Counted from the stretch's first letter, positions 46,877-55,398 are shown. The stretch: DNA of 64,000 bases from Frisingicoccus sp009929615 (GCA_028692275.1 JAQUXR010000010.1:1-64000); one strand, 5' to 3'. The notes: generated from the sequence alone by a model not told the origin. Translations and numbers: made by a program.

Positions 46877-46902
46877 GTCCCGCCCGACACTGCGGACAGG
46901 AC
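46877..46902 (-). other. intercistronic hairpin between hydA and hydS
   Basis: On the minus-strand RNA, GTCCTGTCCG pairs with CGGGCGGGAC (two G-U pairs) around a six-base loop. It sits in the 76-bp gap, 17 bases after the hydA stop, with no T run. It could mark RNA processing or 3'-end protection that sets hydrogenase above sensor expression. Confidence 0.55.
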
Positions 46903-46918
46903 CCCTTACCTGATTCTA

Positions 46919-48664
46919 CTAATTATTAATGCTTCGTTTTACATAGGATGTATGAAGTACTTCATGTGCCTTATGGCTTCCCGGCTCTTTGAAATACTCT
47001 TCATAAACTTTCTTAATTGATGGATTCTCATGAGATTTACGAATTACCTTTGCCTCGTCATTCTTATAAAGGACTTTGGCACGAACGGCCTGAACATCCA
47101 CCGTATTACGGACCATACCCGATACCTGTGGCTGTCCGCCGCCATTAACACATCCACCCGGACATCCCATAATCTCAATAAAATGATAGTCTGCTTCCCC
47201 TGACTTAATCTTCTCCAAAAGCGTTTTTGCATTGCCAAGTCCGGAAGCCACAGCTACTTTCACATCCATGCCTGCCACATTATAGGATGCTTCTTTAATA
47301 CCTTTCGTTCCACGAACCTCATTAAACTCAAGATTCTGAAGGCTTTCCCCACTCAGAGTTTCTACTGCTGTACGAAGGGCCGCTTCCATAACGCCGCCTG
47401 TCGCACCAAAGATAACACCTGCACCTGTGGATTCACCAAGTGGATCATCAAATTCTTCGTCTGGCAGTTCGTTAAAACGAATACCCAGTCGTTTAATCAT
47501 TCTTGCCAATTCCCGGGTTGTCATCGCATAATCCACATCCGGTACACCGGCGGCACTCTGGTCAGGCCGGCCAATTTCAAATTTCTTTGCTGTACACGGC
47601 ATGATACTTACGCTGACAATCTTCTTAGGGTCTATGCCCATCTTCTCTGCATAATAAGTCTTCAGCACTGCTCCAAACATCTGCTGAGGTGATTTACAGG
47701 TCGAAAGATGTTCTGTCATGTCCGGAAAATAATGCTCACAGTATTTAATCCAACCCGGAGAACAAGATGTAATCATTGGCAGAACACCACCATTCTGTAC
47801 CCGGTCAAGAAATTCATGTGCTTCTTCCATAATTGTCAAATCTGCACTGAAATCTGTATCAAATACTTTATCAAAGCCCATTCTCCGAAGAGCTGCTGCC
47901 ATCTTACCTTCTACATCAGTCCCCATCGGATATCCGAATTCTTCACCAAGAGCAGCTCGTACTGAAGGCGCTGTCTGAACACAGACATATTTGTCCGGGT
48001 CAGCAATGGCTGCCAGAACATCATCTATATAGTCTTTCTCGCGCAAAGCTCCTGTTGGACAGACAGCAATACACTGACCGCAGGATACACAGCTTGTTTC
48101 ACCAAGACCCATATTAAACGCAGAACCAATATAGGTTTTAAAACCTCGTTCATTGGCACCAATAACACCGATGCCCTGAACCTTTTCACAAACTGCTACA
48201 CAACGGCGGCAAAGAATACACTTACTATTATCACGAATCATATGCACTGCGGATGTATCAATTTCTGACTCCAGCATCTCTCCATCATAACGATGTTCGT
48301 CCGTAACACCCAGTTCCCGACAGAGCTGCTGCAGCTCACAATTACCACTGCGTACGCAGGATAAACACTCTTTTTTATGATTTGACAAAAGCAGTTCCAA
48401 GGTCTGCTTTCTTGATTCTAAAACCTTCGGTGTAGATGTCCACACCTCCATACCTTCGTTAATTGGATAAACACAGGCTGTAACCAGCGTTCTTGCCCCT
48501 TTTACCTCAACTACACACATGCGGCATGCACCGATTTCATTAATTTCTTTCAAATAACATAAGGTAGGAATTTCTATATGTGCCAGTCTGGCGGCTTCAA
48601 GTATGGTAGAGCCATCCGGGGCAGTCACATTTATACCATTAATCTTAATTGTAATATCGCCCAT
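46919..48664 (-). CDS. hydA: NAD-linked [FeFe] hydrogenase, catalytic subunit
   Basis: 581-aa hydrogenase of the multimeric group A type. N-terminal [2Fe-2S] domain (Cys36/47/50/64), a His-Cys type cluster (residues ~96-115, HKKECLSCVRSGNC), two [4Fe-4S] motifs (149-159, 192-202), then the H-cluster domain: ITSCSPGW (301), IMPCTAKK (357), IEIMGCPGGCVNGGGQP (501/505). It produces or oxidises H2 using NADH and ferredoxin with HydB and HydC. Start at 48664 after GGAGG. Confidence 0.94.
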   Translation of the reverse strand: MGDITIKINGINVTAPDGSTILEAARLAHIEIPTLCYLKEINEIGACRMCVVEVKGARTLVTACVYPINEGMEVWTSTPKVLESRKQTLELLLSNHKKECLSCVRSGNCELQQLCRELGVTDEHRYDGEMLESEIDTSAVHMIRDNSKCILCRRCVAVCEKVQGIGVIGANERGFKTYIGSAFNMGLGETSCVSCGQCIAVCPTGALREKDYIDDVLAAIADPDKYVCVQTAPSVRAALGEEFGYPMGTDVEGKMAAALRRMGFDKVFDTDFSADLTIMEEAHEFLDRVQNGGVLPMITSCSPGWIKYCEHYFPDMTEHLSTCKSPQQMFGAVLKTYYAEKMGIDPKKIVSVSIMPCTAKKFEIGRPDQSAAGVPDVDYAMTTRELARMIKRLGIRFNELPDEEFDDPLGESTGAGVIFGATGGVMEAALRTAVETLSGESLQNLEFNEVRGTKGIKEASYNVAGMDVKVAVASGLGNAKTLLEKIKSGEADYHFIEIMGCPGGCVNGGGQPQVSGMVRNTVDVQAVRAKVLYKNDEAKVIRKSHENPSIKKVYEEYFKEPGSHKAHEVLHTSYVKRSINN

Positions 48665-48678
48665 TTTTTCGCCCTCCA

Positions 48679-50469
48679 CTACTCTTTATAAATTGCATCA
48701 AAGCGGCATTTTTCCATACATGCACCGCACTTAATACATTTATCCTGATGAATCATATGAGGTTCCTTGACTTTACCCTCGATTGCACCTGCCGGACAGG
48801 TTCTTGCACACAATGTACAGCCACGACACTTATCTGCATCAATATGATAGGACAGAAGTGCTTTACAGACGCCGGCTGGACATTTCTTATCCACAACATG
48901 AGCTACATACTCATCCCGGAAATAACGGAGTGTAGACAATACCGGATTCGGTGCTGTCTGGCCAAGGCCACAGAGTGCATTTTCCTTAATATAATAAGCC
49001 AATTCTTCCAGACGGTCCAAATCTTCCAATGTTCCTTGGCCGTTGGTAATCTTCTCGAGAATCTCATACATACGTTTTGTTCCTACACGGCAAGGTGTAC
49101 ATTTACCGCAGGATTCATCAACTGTAAACTCGAGGAAGAACTTGGCAATATCAACCATACAGTTGTCTTCATCCATAACAATCAGACCACCGGAACCCAT
49201 CATGGAACCGATTTCAATCAGATTATCATAATCAATAGGAATATCAAAATGTTCTAACGGAATACATCCACCGGAAGGTCCGCCTGTCTGAGCCGCTTTA
49301 AACTTCTTGCCATTCGGGATACCGCCGCCGATTTCTTCAATAATCGTGCGAAGGGTTGTTCCCATAGGGACCTCTACGAGTCCCGTATTATTAATCTTTC
49401 CTCCGAGAGCAAAGACCTTTGTTCCTTTTGACTTCTCAGTTCCCATGGAGGAAAACCAGTCGGCTCCCTTTAAGATGATCTGAGGAATATTTGCATAGGT
49501 TTCAACATTATTTAAAATCGTTGGGCTTGCAAACAAACCTTTGACTGCCGGGAACGGTGGTCTTGGTCTTGGTTCGCCCCGGTTTCCTTCAATAGAAACC
49601 ATCAAGGCTGTTTCTTCACCACAGACAAAAGCACCTGCTCCTAAGCGCAAATCAATGTCAAAGTCAAAACCTGTATTAAATATATTTTTACCTAGCAGAC
49701 CATATTCTCTGGCTTGACCTATAGCGATCTTCAAACGTTGTACAGCAATCGGATATTCTGCCCGGACATAAATATAACCCTGATTGGAACCTATCGCATA
49801 ACCGGCAATGGCCATGGCCTCCAACACAACATGTGGATCTCCTTCCAGTACAGAACGGTCCATAAACGCTCCCGGGTCACCTTCATCCGCATTACAGCAC
49901 ACATACTTCTGTACTTCACCCCGGTTTGAAGACGCAAATTTCCATTTCAAACCTGTCGGGAATCCGGCGCCACCTCGTCCTCGTATACCACTATCCAGAA
50001 TCGTCTGGATAACTTCATCCGGTGTCATCTCTGTAAGAACCCGGCCCAAAGCTTCGTAGCCATTGGTTCCTATATATTCATCAATGCTTTCCGGATTAAT
50101 AACACCACAATTTCTAAGTGCTATACGATGCTGTTTCTTATAAAAATCCGTCTCATTCAGGGATTTAATTCCCTCATCTGTCAAAGTCTCATCATAAACA
50201 AGCCGTTTTACAACGCGACCCTTTAATAAGTGTTCACTGACAATCTCCGGTATATCCTCTTCCTTAACCATGGAATAGAATACAGCATCCGGATAAACGA
50301 CCATAATCGGTCCCAAAGCACATAAGCCGTGGCATCCTGTCTGTACAATGGATATCTCGTTGCTCAGGCCCTGTTCTTCTATCTCTTTTTTTAATGCTTC
50401 CAAAATTCTCTGGCTGCCGGAGGAAGTACATCCCGTTCCGCCGCAAACCAAAACGTGGGCACGATACAT
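48679..50469 (-). CDS. hydB: NAD-linked [FeFe] hydrogenase, NuoF-like flavoprotein subunit
   Basis: 596-aa subunit. An N-terminal thioredoxin-like [2Fe-2S] domain (CGGTGCTSSGS, TGCHGLCALGP), a central NADH/FMN NuoF domain (GRGGAGFPTGLKW, CNADEGDPGAFMDR, GAGAFVCGEETALM), an SLBB/[4Fe-4S] segment (ESCGKCTPCRVG) and a C-terminal 2x[4Fe-4S] ferredoxin (CRGCTLCARTCP, CIKCGACMEKCRF). This is the domain set of bifurcating HydB subunits. GGAGG before the ATG. Confidence 0.94.
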   Translation of the reverse strand: MYRAHVLVCGGTGCTSSGSQRILEALKKEIEEQGLSNEISIVQTGCHGLCALGPIMVVYPDAVFYSMVKEEDIPEIVSEHLLKGRVVKRLVYDETLTDEGIKSLNETDFYKKQHRIALRNCGVINPESIDEYIGTNGYEALGRVLTEMTPDEVIQTILDSGIRGRGGAGFPTGLKWKFASSNRGEVQKYVCCNADEGDPGAFMDRSVLEGDPHVVLEAMAIAGYAIGSNQGYIYVRAEYPIAVQRLKIAIGQAREYGLLGKNIFNTGFDFDIDLRLGAGAFVCGEETALMVSIEGNRGEPRPRPPFPAVKGLFASPTILNNVETYANIPQIILKGADWFSSMGTEKSKGTKVFALGGKINNTGLVEVPMGTTLRTIIEEIGGGIPNGKKFKAAQTGGPSGGCIPLEHFDIPIDYDNLIEIGSMMGSGGLIVMDEDNCMVDIAKFFLEFTVDESCGKCTPCRVGTKRMYEILEKITNGQGTLEDLDRLEELAYYIKENALCGLGQTAPNPVLSTLRYFRDEYVAHVVDKKCPAGVCKALLSYHIDADKCRGCTLCARTCPAGAIEGKVKEPHMIHQDKCIKCGACMEKCRFDAIYKE

Positions 50470-50484
50470 GCTGCTACCTCCTAT

Positions 50485-50859
50485 TTATAATTTTGTTGTT
50501 TCATTCAATGTATATTTTGTGAGTACGTGGCCTCTTATTAAATGCTGCTCCAGCATCTCCAGTGCTTTCTCTGGATTCATCTTCACATAGGTCACTTTTT
50601 CTTTACCTGGTTCTAATACTTCAACAATTGGTTCAAACTGGCAAAGTCCGATGCATCCTGTCTGTGTTACCACGATATTGGTCAATCCCTTTTTTTGTAC
50701 CTCATCGGATAACGTATTTAACACCGGTCTTGCTCCGCTGGCAATACCGCAGGTTGCCATACCCACGATAACCCTTGTCTGACTTTCATCTTCAGAGCGA
50801 TACCCGATTTTCCCCTGCATCTTCTCTCGAATAGCCTTTAATTCTTCAAGTGACTTCAT
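50485..50859 (-). CDS. [2Fe-2S] ferredoxin subunit of the hydrogenase
   Basis: 124-aa thioredoxin-like ferredoxin. Cysteines in MATCGIASGA (C-x-only start of the motif) and QTGCIGLCQFEP fit the four-Cys [2Fe-2S] pattern of NuoE C-terminal domains and HydB N-termini. I start at 50859 after GGAGG; the longer frame overlaps the upstream ATPase gene. It lies between the ATPase and hydB. Similar small subunits (HndB-like) occur in NADP-reducing and tetrameric bifurcating hydrogenases. Confidence 0.85.
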   Translation of the reverse strand: MKSLEELKAIREKMQGKIGYRSEDESQTRVIVGMATCGIASGARPVLNTLSDEVQKKGLTNIVVTQTGCIGLCQFEPIVEVLEPGKEKVTYVKMNPEKALEMLEQHLIRGHVLTKYTLNETTKL

Positions 50860-50875
50860 ATTGCTACCTCCTATT

Positions 50876-51433
50876 TCACAGAATGACGCCGCCATCCACT
50901 TCCCGCTTATTCTCACTTAAATATTCCCGTATATATTCAGATACTTCTGGTATATCTAACGGAATCCCGCCCAGAATTTCTTTCATCTGCCGGGTATCCA
51001 GAATGAACTCCCGCTCATCGTATCGATAAACATATCTGAAATCTATATCCCCATGACACTGTATCAGCGTATAAATCGTACTGTTAATATCCCCCAAAGG
51101 CATCCGGTCTATATGGTCCAGCACAAACTCTGCATAAACCACAGTTCCTTCGTTGACTTTAGAATCAATATGAAAACTACCGCCTGTACTCAATGCCGCC
51201 TGTTTAAAAAAAGGTACTCCAAGTCCTACTTTTCTCGTTGTCCGAGTCGTAAAAAAAGGATCCTCCACATGGGCAAGCTGTTCTTCATTCATGCCACAGC
51301 CATCATCGCGAATCGTCACATATAACCTGTCTGCCTTCGTGTCTGCACAGACTGTAATTTCGACGAATGAAGCCTTTGCATGGGTGGAATTCTCCGCCAC
51401 ATCAAGAATATTTAATGAAATTTCTGTCATCAT
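50876..51433 (-). CDS. GHKL ATPase (anti-sigma/histidine-kinase type) in the hydrogenase operon
   Basis: 185-aa protein. Residues ~1-115 form a HATPase_c fold: N-box LNILDVAENSTHA, G1 box IRDDGCGMNEEQ, FFTTRT and VGLGVPFFKQA for the ATP lid. No histidine phosphoacceptor domain or membrane segment is present. The C-terminal ~70 residues are not recognised. It starts 9 bp after hydC. Such ATPases beside hydrogenase genes are presumed signalling proteins; a kinase partner of the PP2C phosphatase is my inference. Confidence 0.82.
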   Translation of the reverse strand: MMTEISLNILDVAENSTHAKASFVEITVCADTKADRLYVTIRDDGCGMNEEQLAHVEDPFFTTRTTRKVGLGVPFFKQAALSTGGSFHIDSKVNEGTVVYAEFVLDHIDRMPLGDINSTIYTLIQCHGDIDFRYVYRYDEREFILDTRQMKEILGGIPLDIPEVSEYIREYLSENKREVDGGVIL

Positions 51434-51442
51434 AATGGATGA

Positions 51443-51937
51443 TTACTCATACTTTCCTAAAATACCTTCGATGTCGTCTACTGACAATCGACCGTAAACT
51501 TCATCATTAACCATCATAACCGGTGCAAGACCGCATGCTCCTACACACCGACAGGCATCCAAAGAAAACTTTCCATCAGGTGTACATTCCCCGCCAACGA
51601 TTCCTAAAAGTTCCATAAGTTTATTATAGATATCTCCAGAACCTTTAACATAGCAGGCCGTTCCCAGACAGACTGAAATCTGATACCGTCCCTTTGGACT
51701 AAGTGCGAACTGTGAATAAAAGGTTGCAACACCATAAATCTTTTCTAACGGCACGTGAAGTTCATCTGAAATCATCGTCTGAACTTCAATAGGCAAATAC
51801 CCATAAATCTCCTGGGCCTTTTGCATAATAGGCATCAATGAGCCTTTTTCATTCTCAATCTCATGAATGGCTGAGAGCAGTGCCGCTTTCTGCTCTCCCG
51901 TTCCGTCAAAAGGAACACCTTGCTTTTTTATTTCCAA
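51443..51937 (-). CDS. hydC: NAD-linked [FeFe] hydrogenase, NuoE-like subunit
   Basis: 164-aa [2Fe-2S] subunit. An N-terminal helical domain (LMPIMQKAQEIYGYLP, YGVATFYSQF) is followed by a thioredoxin-like cluster domain with CLGTACYVKGS and DACRCVGACGLAP. I start at TTG 51937, eight bases after AAGGAG; a GTG at 51946 abuts that site. First gene of the minus-strand hydrogenase operon. Confidence 0.92.
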   Translation of the reverse strand: MEIKKQGVPFDGTGEQKAALLSAIHEIENEKGSLMPIMQKAQEIYGYLPIEVQTMISDELHVPLEKIYGVATFYSQFALSPKGRYQISVCLGTACYVKGSGDIYNKLMELLGIVGGECTPDGKFSLDACRCVGACGLAPVMMVNDEVYGRLSVDDIEGILGKYE

Positions 51938-51969
51938 ATCAATCACTCCTTACTAGAATCTGGTATCTT

Positions 51970-51978
51970 ATTATATCA
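51970..51978 (-). promoter_or_regulatory. extended -10 promoter of the hydrogenase operon
   Basis: Minus strand TGATATAAT gives TG-n-TATAAT (51970-51978), about 33 bp upstream of the hydC start; no good -35 is visible, as expected for an extended -10 or an activated promoter. Confidence 0.5.
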
Positions 51979-52041
51979 CCATTTCCTACAAACTTCTATA
52001 TTTTTTGCCTGAATTTATGTTCAACTTTACCAAATATATGA

Positions 52042-52047
52042 TATACT
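52042..52047 (+). promoter_or_regulatory. putative -10 of the divergent sensor operon
   Basis: TATACT at 52042-52047 with a weak TTCAAC (52020-52025) 16 bp upstream; 38 bp before the first DRTGG gene, which has AGGAGG. Confidence 0.4.
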
Positions 52048-52085
52048 AAAACTAATTATTATGAATCCAAGTCAGGAGGTTAACT

Positions 52086-52442
52086 ATGACTGTTCAAGCT
52101 ATCAAAGAATTATTGAATGCCCGTGTTTTAAATGGAGAGGATGCACTCCAGAATGAAGTTTTTACCGCCTGTGGTTCCGACATGATGAGCGATGTACTTG
52201 CCCATGTCAATGACCAGACCGTATTAATTTCAGGTCTATGCAACCCTCAGGTTCTGCGCACAGCAGAGATGATGGATATCGTCTGTGTGATTATGGTTCG
52301 TGACAAACAGCCGGACCCTGGTATGATTCAGATGGCTAAAGACCGGAATATCTGTCTGCTTGCCACAGCCCTGCCTATGTTTACATCCTGTGGTCTGCTC
52401 TATAAAGCTGGATTACGGGGAGGTGCACGCATTGGAGAATAG
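52086..52442 (+). CDS. DRTGG-domain protein
   Basis: 118-aa stand-alone DRTGG-type domain, the ~100-residue fold otherwise found in phosphotransacetylase N-termini and CBS-containing pyrophosphatases. Core segments: ACGSDMMSDVLAHV, TVLISGLCNPQVLRTAEM and VCVIMVRDKQPDPGMIQMAKDRNICLLAT split over two strands. Function unknown; likely ligand binding. First gene of a plus-strand operon divergent from the hydrogenase. Confidence 0.78.
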   Translation: MTVQAIKELLNARVLNGEDALQNEVFTACGSDMMSDVLAHVNDQTVLISGLCNPQVLRTAEMMDIVCVIMVRDKQPDPGMIQMAKDRNICLLATALPMFTSCGLLYKAGLRGGARIGE

Positions 52443-52446
52443 CATT

Positions 52447-52863
52447 ATGTCCCTAAAATATCACGTCACTCCGACAGACTTCACCCGCGCCGGTGAAGCC
52501 AGCAGCGATGTGAAGAATAAGCTGAAAAAGCTGGGCGTTTCTCCAGATATTGTACGTAAAGTTGCCATTGCCATGTACGAAGGCGAAATCAACATGGTCA
52601 TCCATGCCAACGGCGGAGATATTAATGTTGATATCACTCCCGATGCCATTGTCATGCAGCTCAAGGATGTCGGTCCCGGCATTGTCGATATTGACAAAGC
52701 TATGCAGGCCGGTTATTCAACTGCCCCTGACGATGTCCGTTCCCTTGGCTTCGGCGCCGGGATGGGCCTTCCGAATATGAAAAAAAACTCAGATACCATG
52801 GATATTAAAACTGTACTCGGCCAGGGAACAACGGTCACTATGACTGTAAACATGCCCGAATAG
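52447..52863 (+). CDS. RsbW/RsbT-like GHKL ATPase
   Basis: 138-aa HATPase domain of the anti-sigma/switch-kinase type. N-box AMYEGEINMVIHANGG, G1 DVGPGIVDI, and G2 FGAGMGLPNMKKNSD are intact, so ATP binding and kinase activity are plausible. I start at 52447 after GGAG with a nine-base spacer; the longer frame overlaps the previous gene. No STAS-domain substrate and no sigma factor are encoded in the window, so the target is unknown. Confidence 0.85.
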   Translation: MSLKYHVTPTDFTRAGEASSDVKNKLKKLGVSPDIVRKVAIAMYEGEINMVIHANGGDINVDITPDAIVMQLKDVGPGIVDIDKAMQAGYSTAPDDVRSLGFGAGMGLPNMKKNSDTMDIKTVLGQGTTVTMTVNMPE

Positions 52864-52909
52864 CGAACACCAACGCAAACTATTATAATAAAGAAAGGAT
52901 GGTGAGCTC

Positions 52910-54340
52910 ATGGATGATAATAAATTCTTTCACTCCGTTTATTTAAATGAAGAATTATGCAACGGCTGCATTAACTGTATTAAGCGCTGCCCAACTCAGG
53001 CAATACGTGTACGCAAGGGCCGTGCCGTCATCACCAGTCAGTTTTGTATTGACTGTGGTGAATGCATCCGCATCTGTACCCATCATGCAAAACGCAGCCA
53101 TTATGACCATCCGGACATTCTGAGTAATTACAAATATACAGTGGCCCTTCCGGCCCCTTCTCTATACAGCCAGTTTAATAATCTAGACGATATTAATATC
53201 GTTCTTACAGCCTTAATCCGCATGGGCTTTAGTGATGTCTACGAAGTCGCTTCTGCTGCTGAAATCGTATCTGAAGCTTCCCGGACTTATGTTGCGAATC
53301 ACCAGGAACAATGGCCGATTATCAGCACAGCCTGCCCATCTGTCGTCCGTCTTATACGGGTTCGTTTTCCGAATCTGATTGACCATCTGCTGCCGATACA
53401 TCCACCTGTGGAGCTGGCCGCCAGACTTGCCAGAAAATATGCTATGGAGAAAACAAATCTTCCTTCTGAAGACATTGGAATTATATTTATCTCCCCTTGT
53501 CCTTCAAAAGTGACTTATGCAAAATCTCCCCTTGGTGCGGATAAAAGCGAAATCGATGGTGTTCTTGCCATCAAAGATATTTATCCAATGCTCCTTCCAC
53601 TGATGATATCCGCCCGCGAGGCTCCGATGGAACTAGCCCGTGCCGGACGCATTGGTGTCGGCTGGGGTGGCAGTGGAGGTGAAGCCGCCGGAATTATCAC
53701 AGACAGTTACCTTGCTGCTGATGGTATTGAAAATGTCATTCGTGTTCTTGAAGACTTAGAAGACGAAAAATTCGACAATCTCTCTTTTATTGAATTAAAT
53801 GCCTGTGATGGCGGATGCGTCGGTGGTGTCCTTACTGTAGAAAATCCTTACGTAGCTCAGGCAAAATTAAAAAAACTGAACCGCTATCTGCCCGTTTCTA
53901 TGACACATATACCATCAGACCTGACCCAGGAAGAAATCCTCTGGTCTGAGGATGTAGAATATCTGCCTGTATTCCGTCTTGGCGATTCTATGAAGGAAAG
54001 TATCATGATGATGAACCGGGTTGAACGGCTTTGCCAGAAATTCCCAGGACTTGACTGTGGCTCCTGTGGGGCTCCAACCTGTAAGGCATTGGCTGAAGAT
54101 ATCGTTCGCGGAAAAGCTAATGAAACCGATTGTATTCACATTTTAAAGGACCATATCCATTCTTTGACCCGCAGTGTAAACTCTTTAGTAAACAGTGCCT
54201 CTGCCAACGAAGTTAATGGAAATGACTACCGGTACATATTTAAGCAGTATCTGAAAAAACTGCTTTCAGATATGTCGCTTTTGGATGCAACCTTAAATCA
54301 CTCAGAGGACCCAGATTCAAATAACGACAAGGAGGACTAG
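52910..54340 (+). CDS. hydrogenase-like protein with altered H-cluster motifs and Fes domain
   Basis: 476 aa. Two [4Fe-4S] motifs (Cys17-27, Cys46-56), then an [FeFe]-hydrogenase large-domain fold (~75-325). The four expected cubane-ligand cysteines remain (142, 197, 299, 303), but the motifs read STACPS, ISPCPSK and LNACDGGCVGG: the proton-transfer Cys is Ala141 and the GGGxP tail is gone. A Fes motif follows (Cys383, 386, 391, 408). No PAS domain is present; the C-terminus is short and helical. Catalytic H2 turnover is unlikely, and a sensor or electron-relay role is inferred. Confidence 0.8.
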   Translation: MDDNKFFHSVYLNEELCNGCINCIKRCPTQAIRVRKGRAVITSQFCIDCGECIRICTHHAKRSHYDHPDILSNYKYTVALPAPSLYSQFNNLDDINIVLTALIRMGFSDVYEVASAAEIVSEASRTYVANHQEQWPIISTACPSVVRLIRVRFPNLIDHLLPIHPPVELAARLARKYAMEKTNLPSEDIGIIFISPCPSKVTYAKSPLGADKSEIDGVLAIKDIYPMLLPLMISAREAPMELARAGRIGVGWGGSGGEAAGIITDSYLAADGIENVIRVLEDLEDEKFDNLSFIELNACDGGCVGGVLTVENPYVAQAKLKKLNRYLPVSMTHIPSDLTQEEILWSEDVEYLPVFRLGDSMKESIMMMNRVERLCQKFPGLDCGSCGAPTCKALAEDIVRGKANETDCIHILKDHIHSLTRSVNSLVNSASANEVNGNDYRYIFKQYLKKLLSDMSLLDATLNHSEDPDSNNDKED

Positions 54341-54342
54341 CC

Positions 54343-54678
54343 ATGACTGTCAAAGACTTAGCTGATGCTGGTTTATTTGAACTTAAAAATTTAGGAGATG
54401 ATCCGGGGAGTGTCATCACACAACCCTTTTGCTGTGACCTTTTAAGTGTTGCCATGGGCAAGGCCCCTGCTGGCTGTGCCTGGGTTACCGTCATGGCCAA
54501 TATCAACACCCTTGCCGTTGCCTCTCTGGCTGATGCTGCCTGTATCATTCTGGCAGAAGATGCCTTTTTAGACGACGAAACATGTTCCAAAGCCGTAGAA
54601 CAGGGCATCACTCTTTTTACCACCTCCATGCCGATTTTTGATGCTGCTCTGAGCATATACAAGAAGCTGGATTCATGA
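54343..54678 (+). CDS. second DRTGG-domain protein
   Basis: 111-aa protein of the same type as the one at 52086 but divergent: N-terminal MTVKDLADAGLFEL, central CCDLLSVAMGKAPAG in place of GSDMMSDVL, AWVTVMANINTLAVASL, and a final GITLFTTSMPIFDAA that parallels NICLLATALPMFTSC. Probably the two form a pair or heterodimer. It starts 2 bp after the hydrogenase-like gene and overlaps the PHP gene by four bases. Confidence 0.75.
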   Translation: MTVKDLADAGLFELKNLGDDPGSVITQPFCCDLLSVAMGKAPAGCAWVTVMANINTLAVASLADAACIILAEDAFLDDETCSKAVEQGITLFTTSMPIFDAALSIYKKLDS

Positions 54679-55394
54679 TTCAGCTTACCTATGACCTTCA
54701 CATCCACTCCTGTCTGTCCCCTTGCGGGGACAATGACATGACTCCGGCAAATATTGTCGGCATGGCCGCAGTCAAGCAACTGGATGTGATTGCTCTTACA
54801 GATCATAATTCCTGTAAAAACTGTGCTCCTTTTATGGAGATGGCTGATACCTATGGCATTATAGCCATTCCTGGAATGGAACTGTGTACGGCAGAGGAAG
54901 TTCATGTCCTCTGTCTTTTTCCAGACCTCTATGCAGCTTCAGATTTTGACCGCTACGTTTATGATAAGATGCTTCAGATTCCAAATAAACCTGATATCTT
55001 TGGCGAGCAGCTGCTCTATAATAATAAAGATGAAATTATCGGCAGCGAACCTAATCTTCTTATCTGTAATACATCCATCGGCTTTGATGATGTCTATGAT
55101 TTAGTTTTAGACCGTCAAGGTGTGATGGTTCCGGCTCATATTGATAAATCTGCCAACAGTCTGCTTGCCAACCTTGGTTTTGTGCCTCCGGACAGCCATT
55201 TTACCTGTGTGGAGCTAAAGGACCTGGCCAAACTGCAGGAGCTTCGGAACTCTAATCCTTATTTGGAGCATTGCCAGATTCTTTGTAATTCAGACGCCCA
55301 TTACCTTGAACATATCAGTGAACCTGAGCGGACAATTACCGTAAAAAGTAACCAAATTAAAGATATTCTTTCGGCATTACATATGTACAAATAA
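54675..55394 (+). CDS. PHP-domain phosphoesterase
   Basis: 239-aa metal-dependent hydrolase of the PHP family. Metal ligands appear in order: YDLHIHSCLSPCG, ALTDHNSCKNC, IPGMEL, VPAHIDKSANS and CNSDAHYLEHI. PHP proteins hydrolyse phosphate esters (histidinol phosphate, 3',5'-nucleoside bisphosphates) or act as nucleases. It lacks a polymerase or extra domain. Last gene of the plus-strand sensor operon; hydrolysis of a signalling nucleotide would fit but is inference. Confidence 0.85.
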   Translation: MIQLTYDLHIHSCLSPCGDNDMTPANIVGMAAVKQLDVIALTDHNSCKNCAPFMEMADTYGIIAIPGMELCTAEEVHVLCLFPDLYAASDFDRYVYDKMLQIPNKPDIFGEQLLYNNKDEIIGSEPNLLICNTSIGFDDVYDLVLDRQGVMVPAHIDKSANSLLANLGFVPPDSHFTCVELKDLAKLQELRNSNPYLEHCQILCNSDAHYLEHISEPERTITVKSNQIKDILSALHMYK

Positions 55395-55398
55395 TTTA

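Noticed and set aside
46919..48664. HydA as a broken hydrogenase because L1 reads TSCSPGW rather than TSCCPGW
   Set aside because: To my knowledge this variant is common in NAD-linked multimeric enzymes, and all other cluster motifs and partner subunits are intact.
50264..50446. Short minus-strand frame inside the 5' part of hydB
   Set aside because: It is an alternative frame within the clearly conserved NuoF-like gene.
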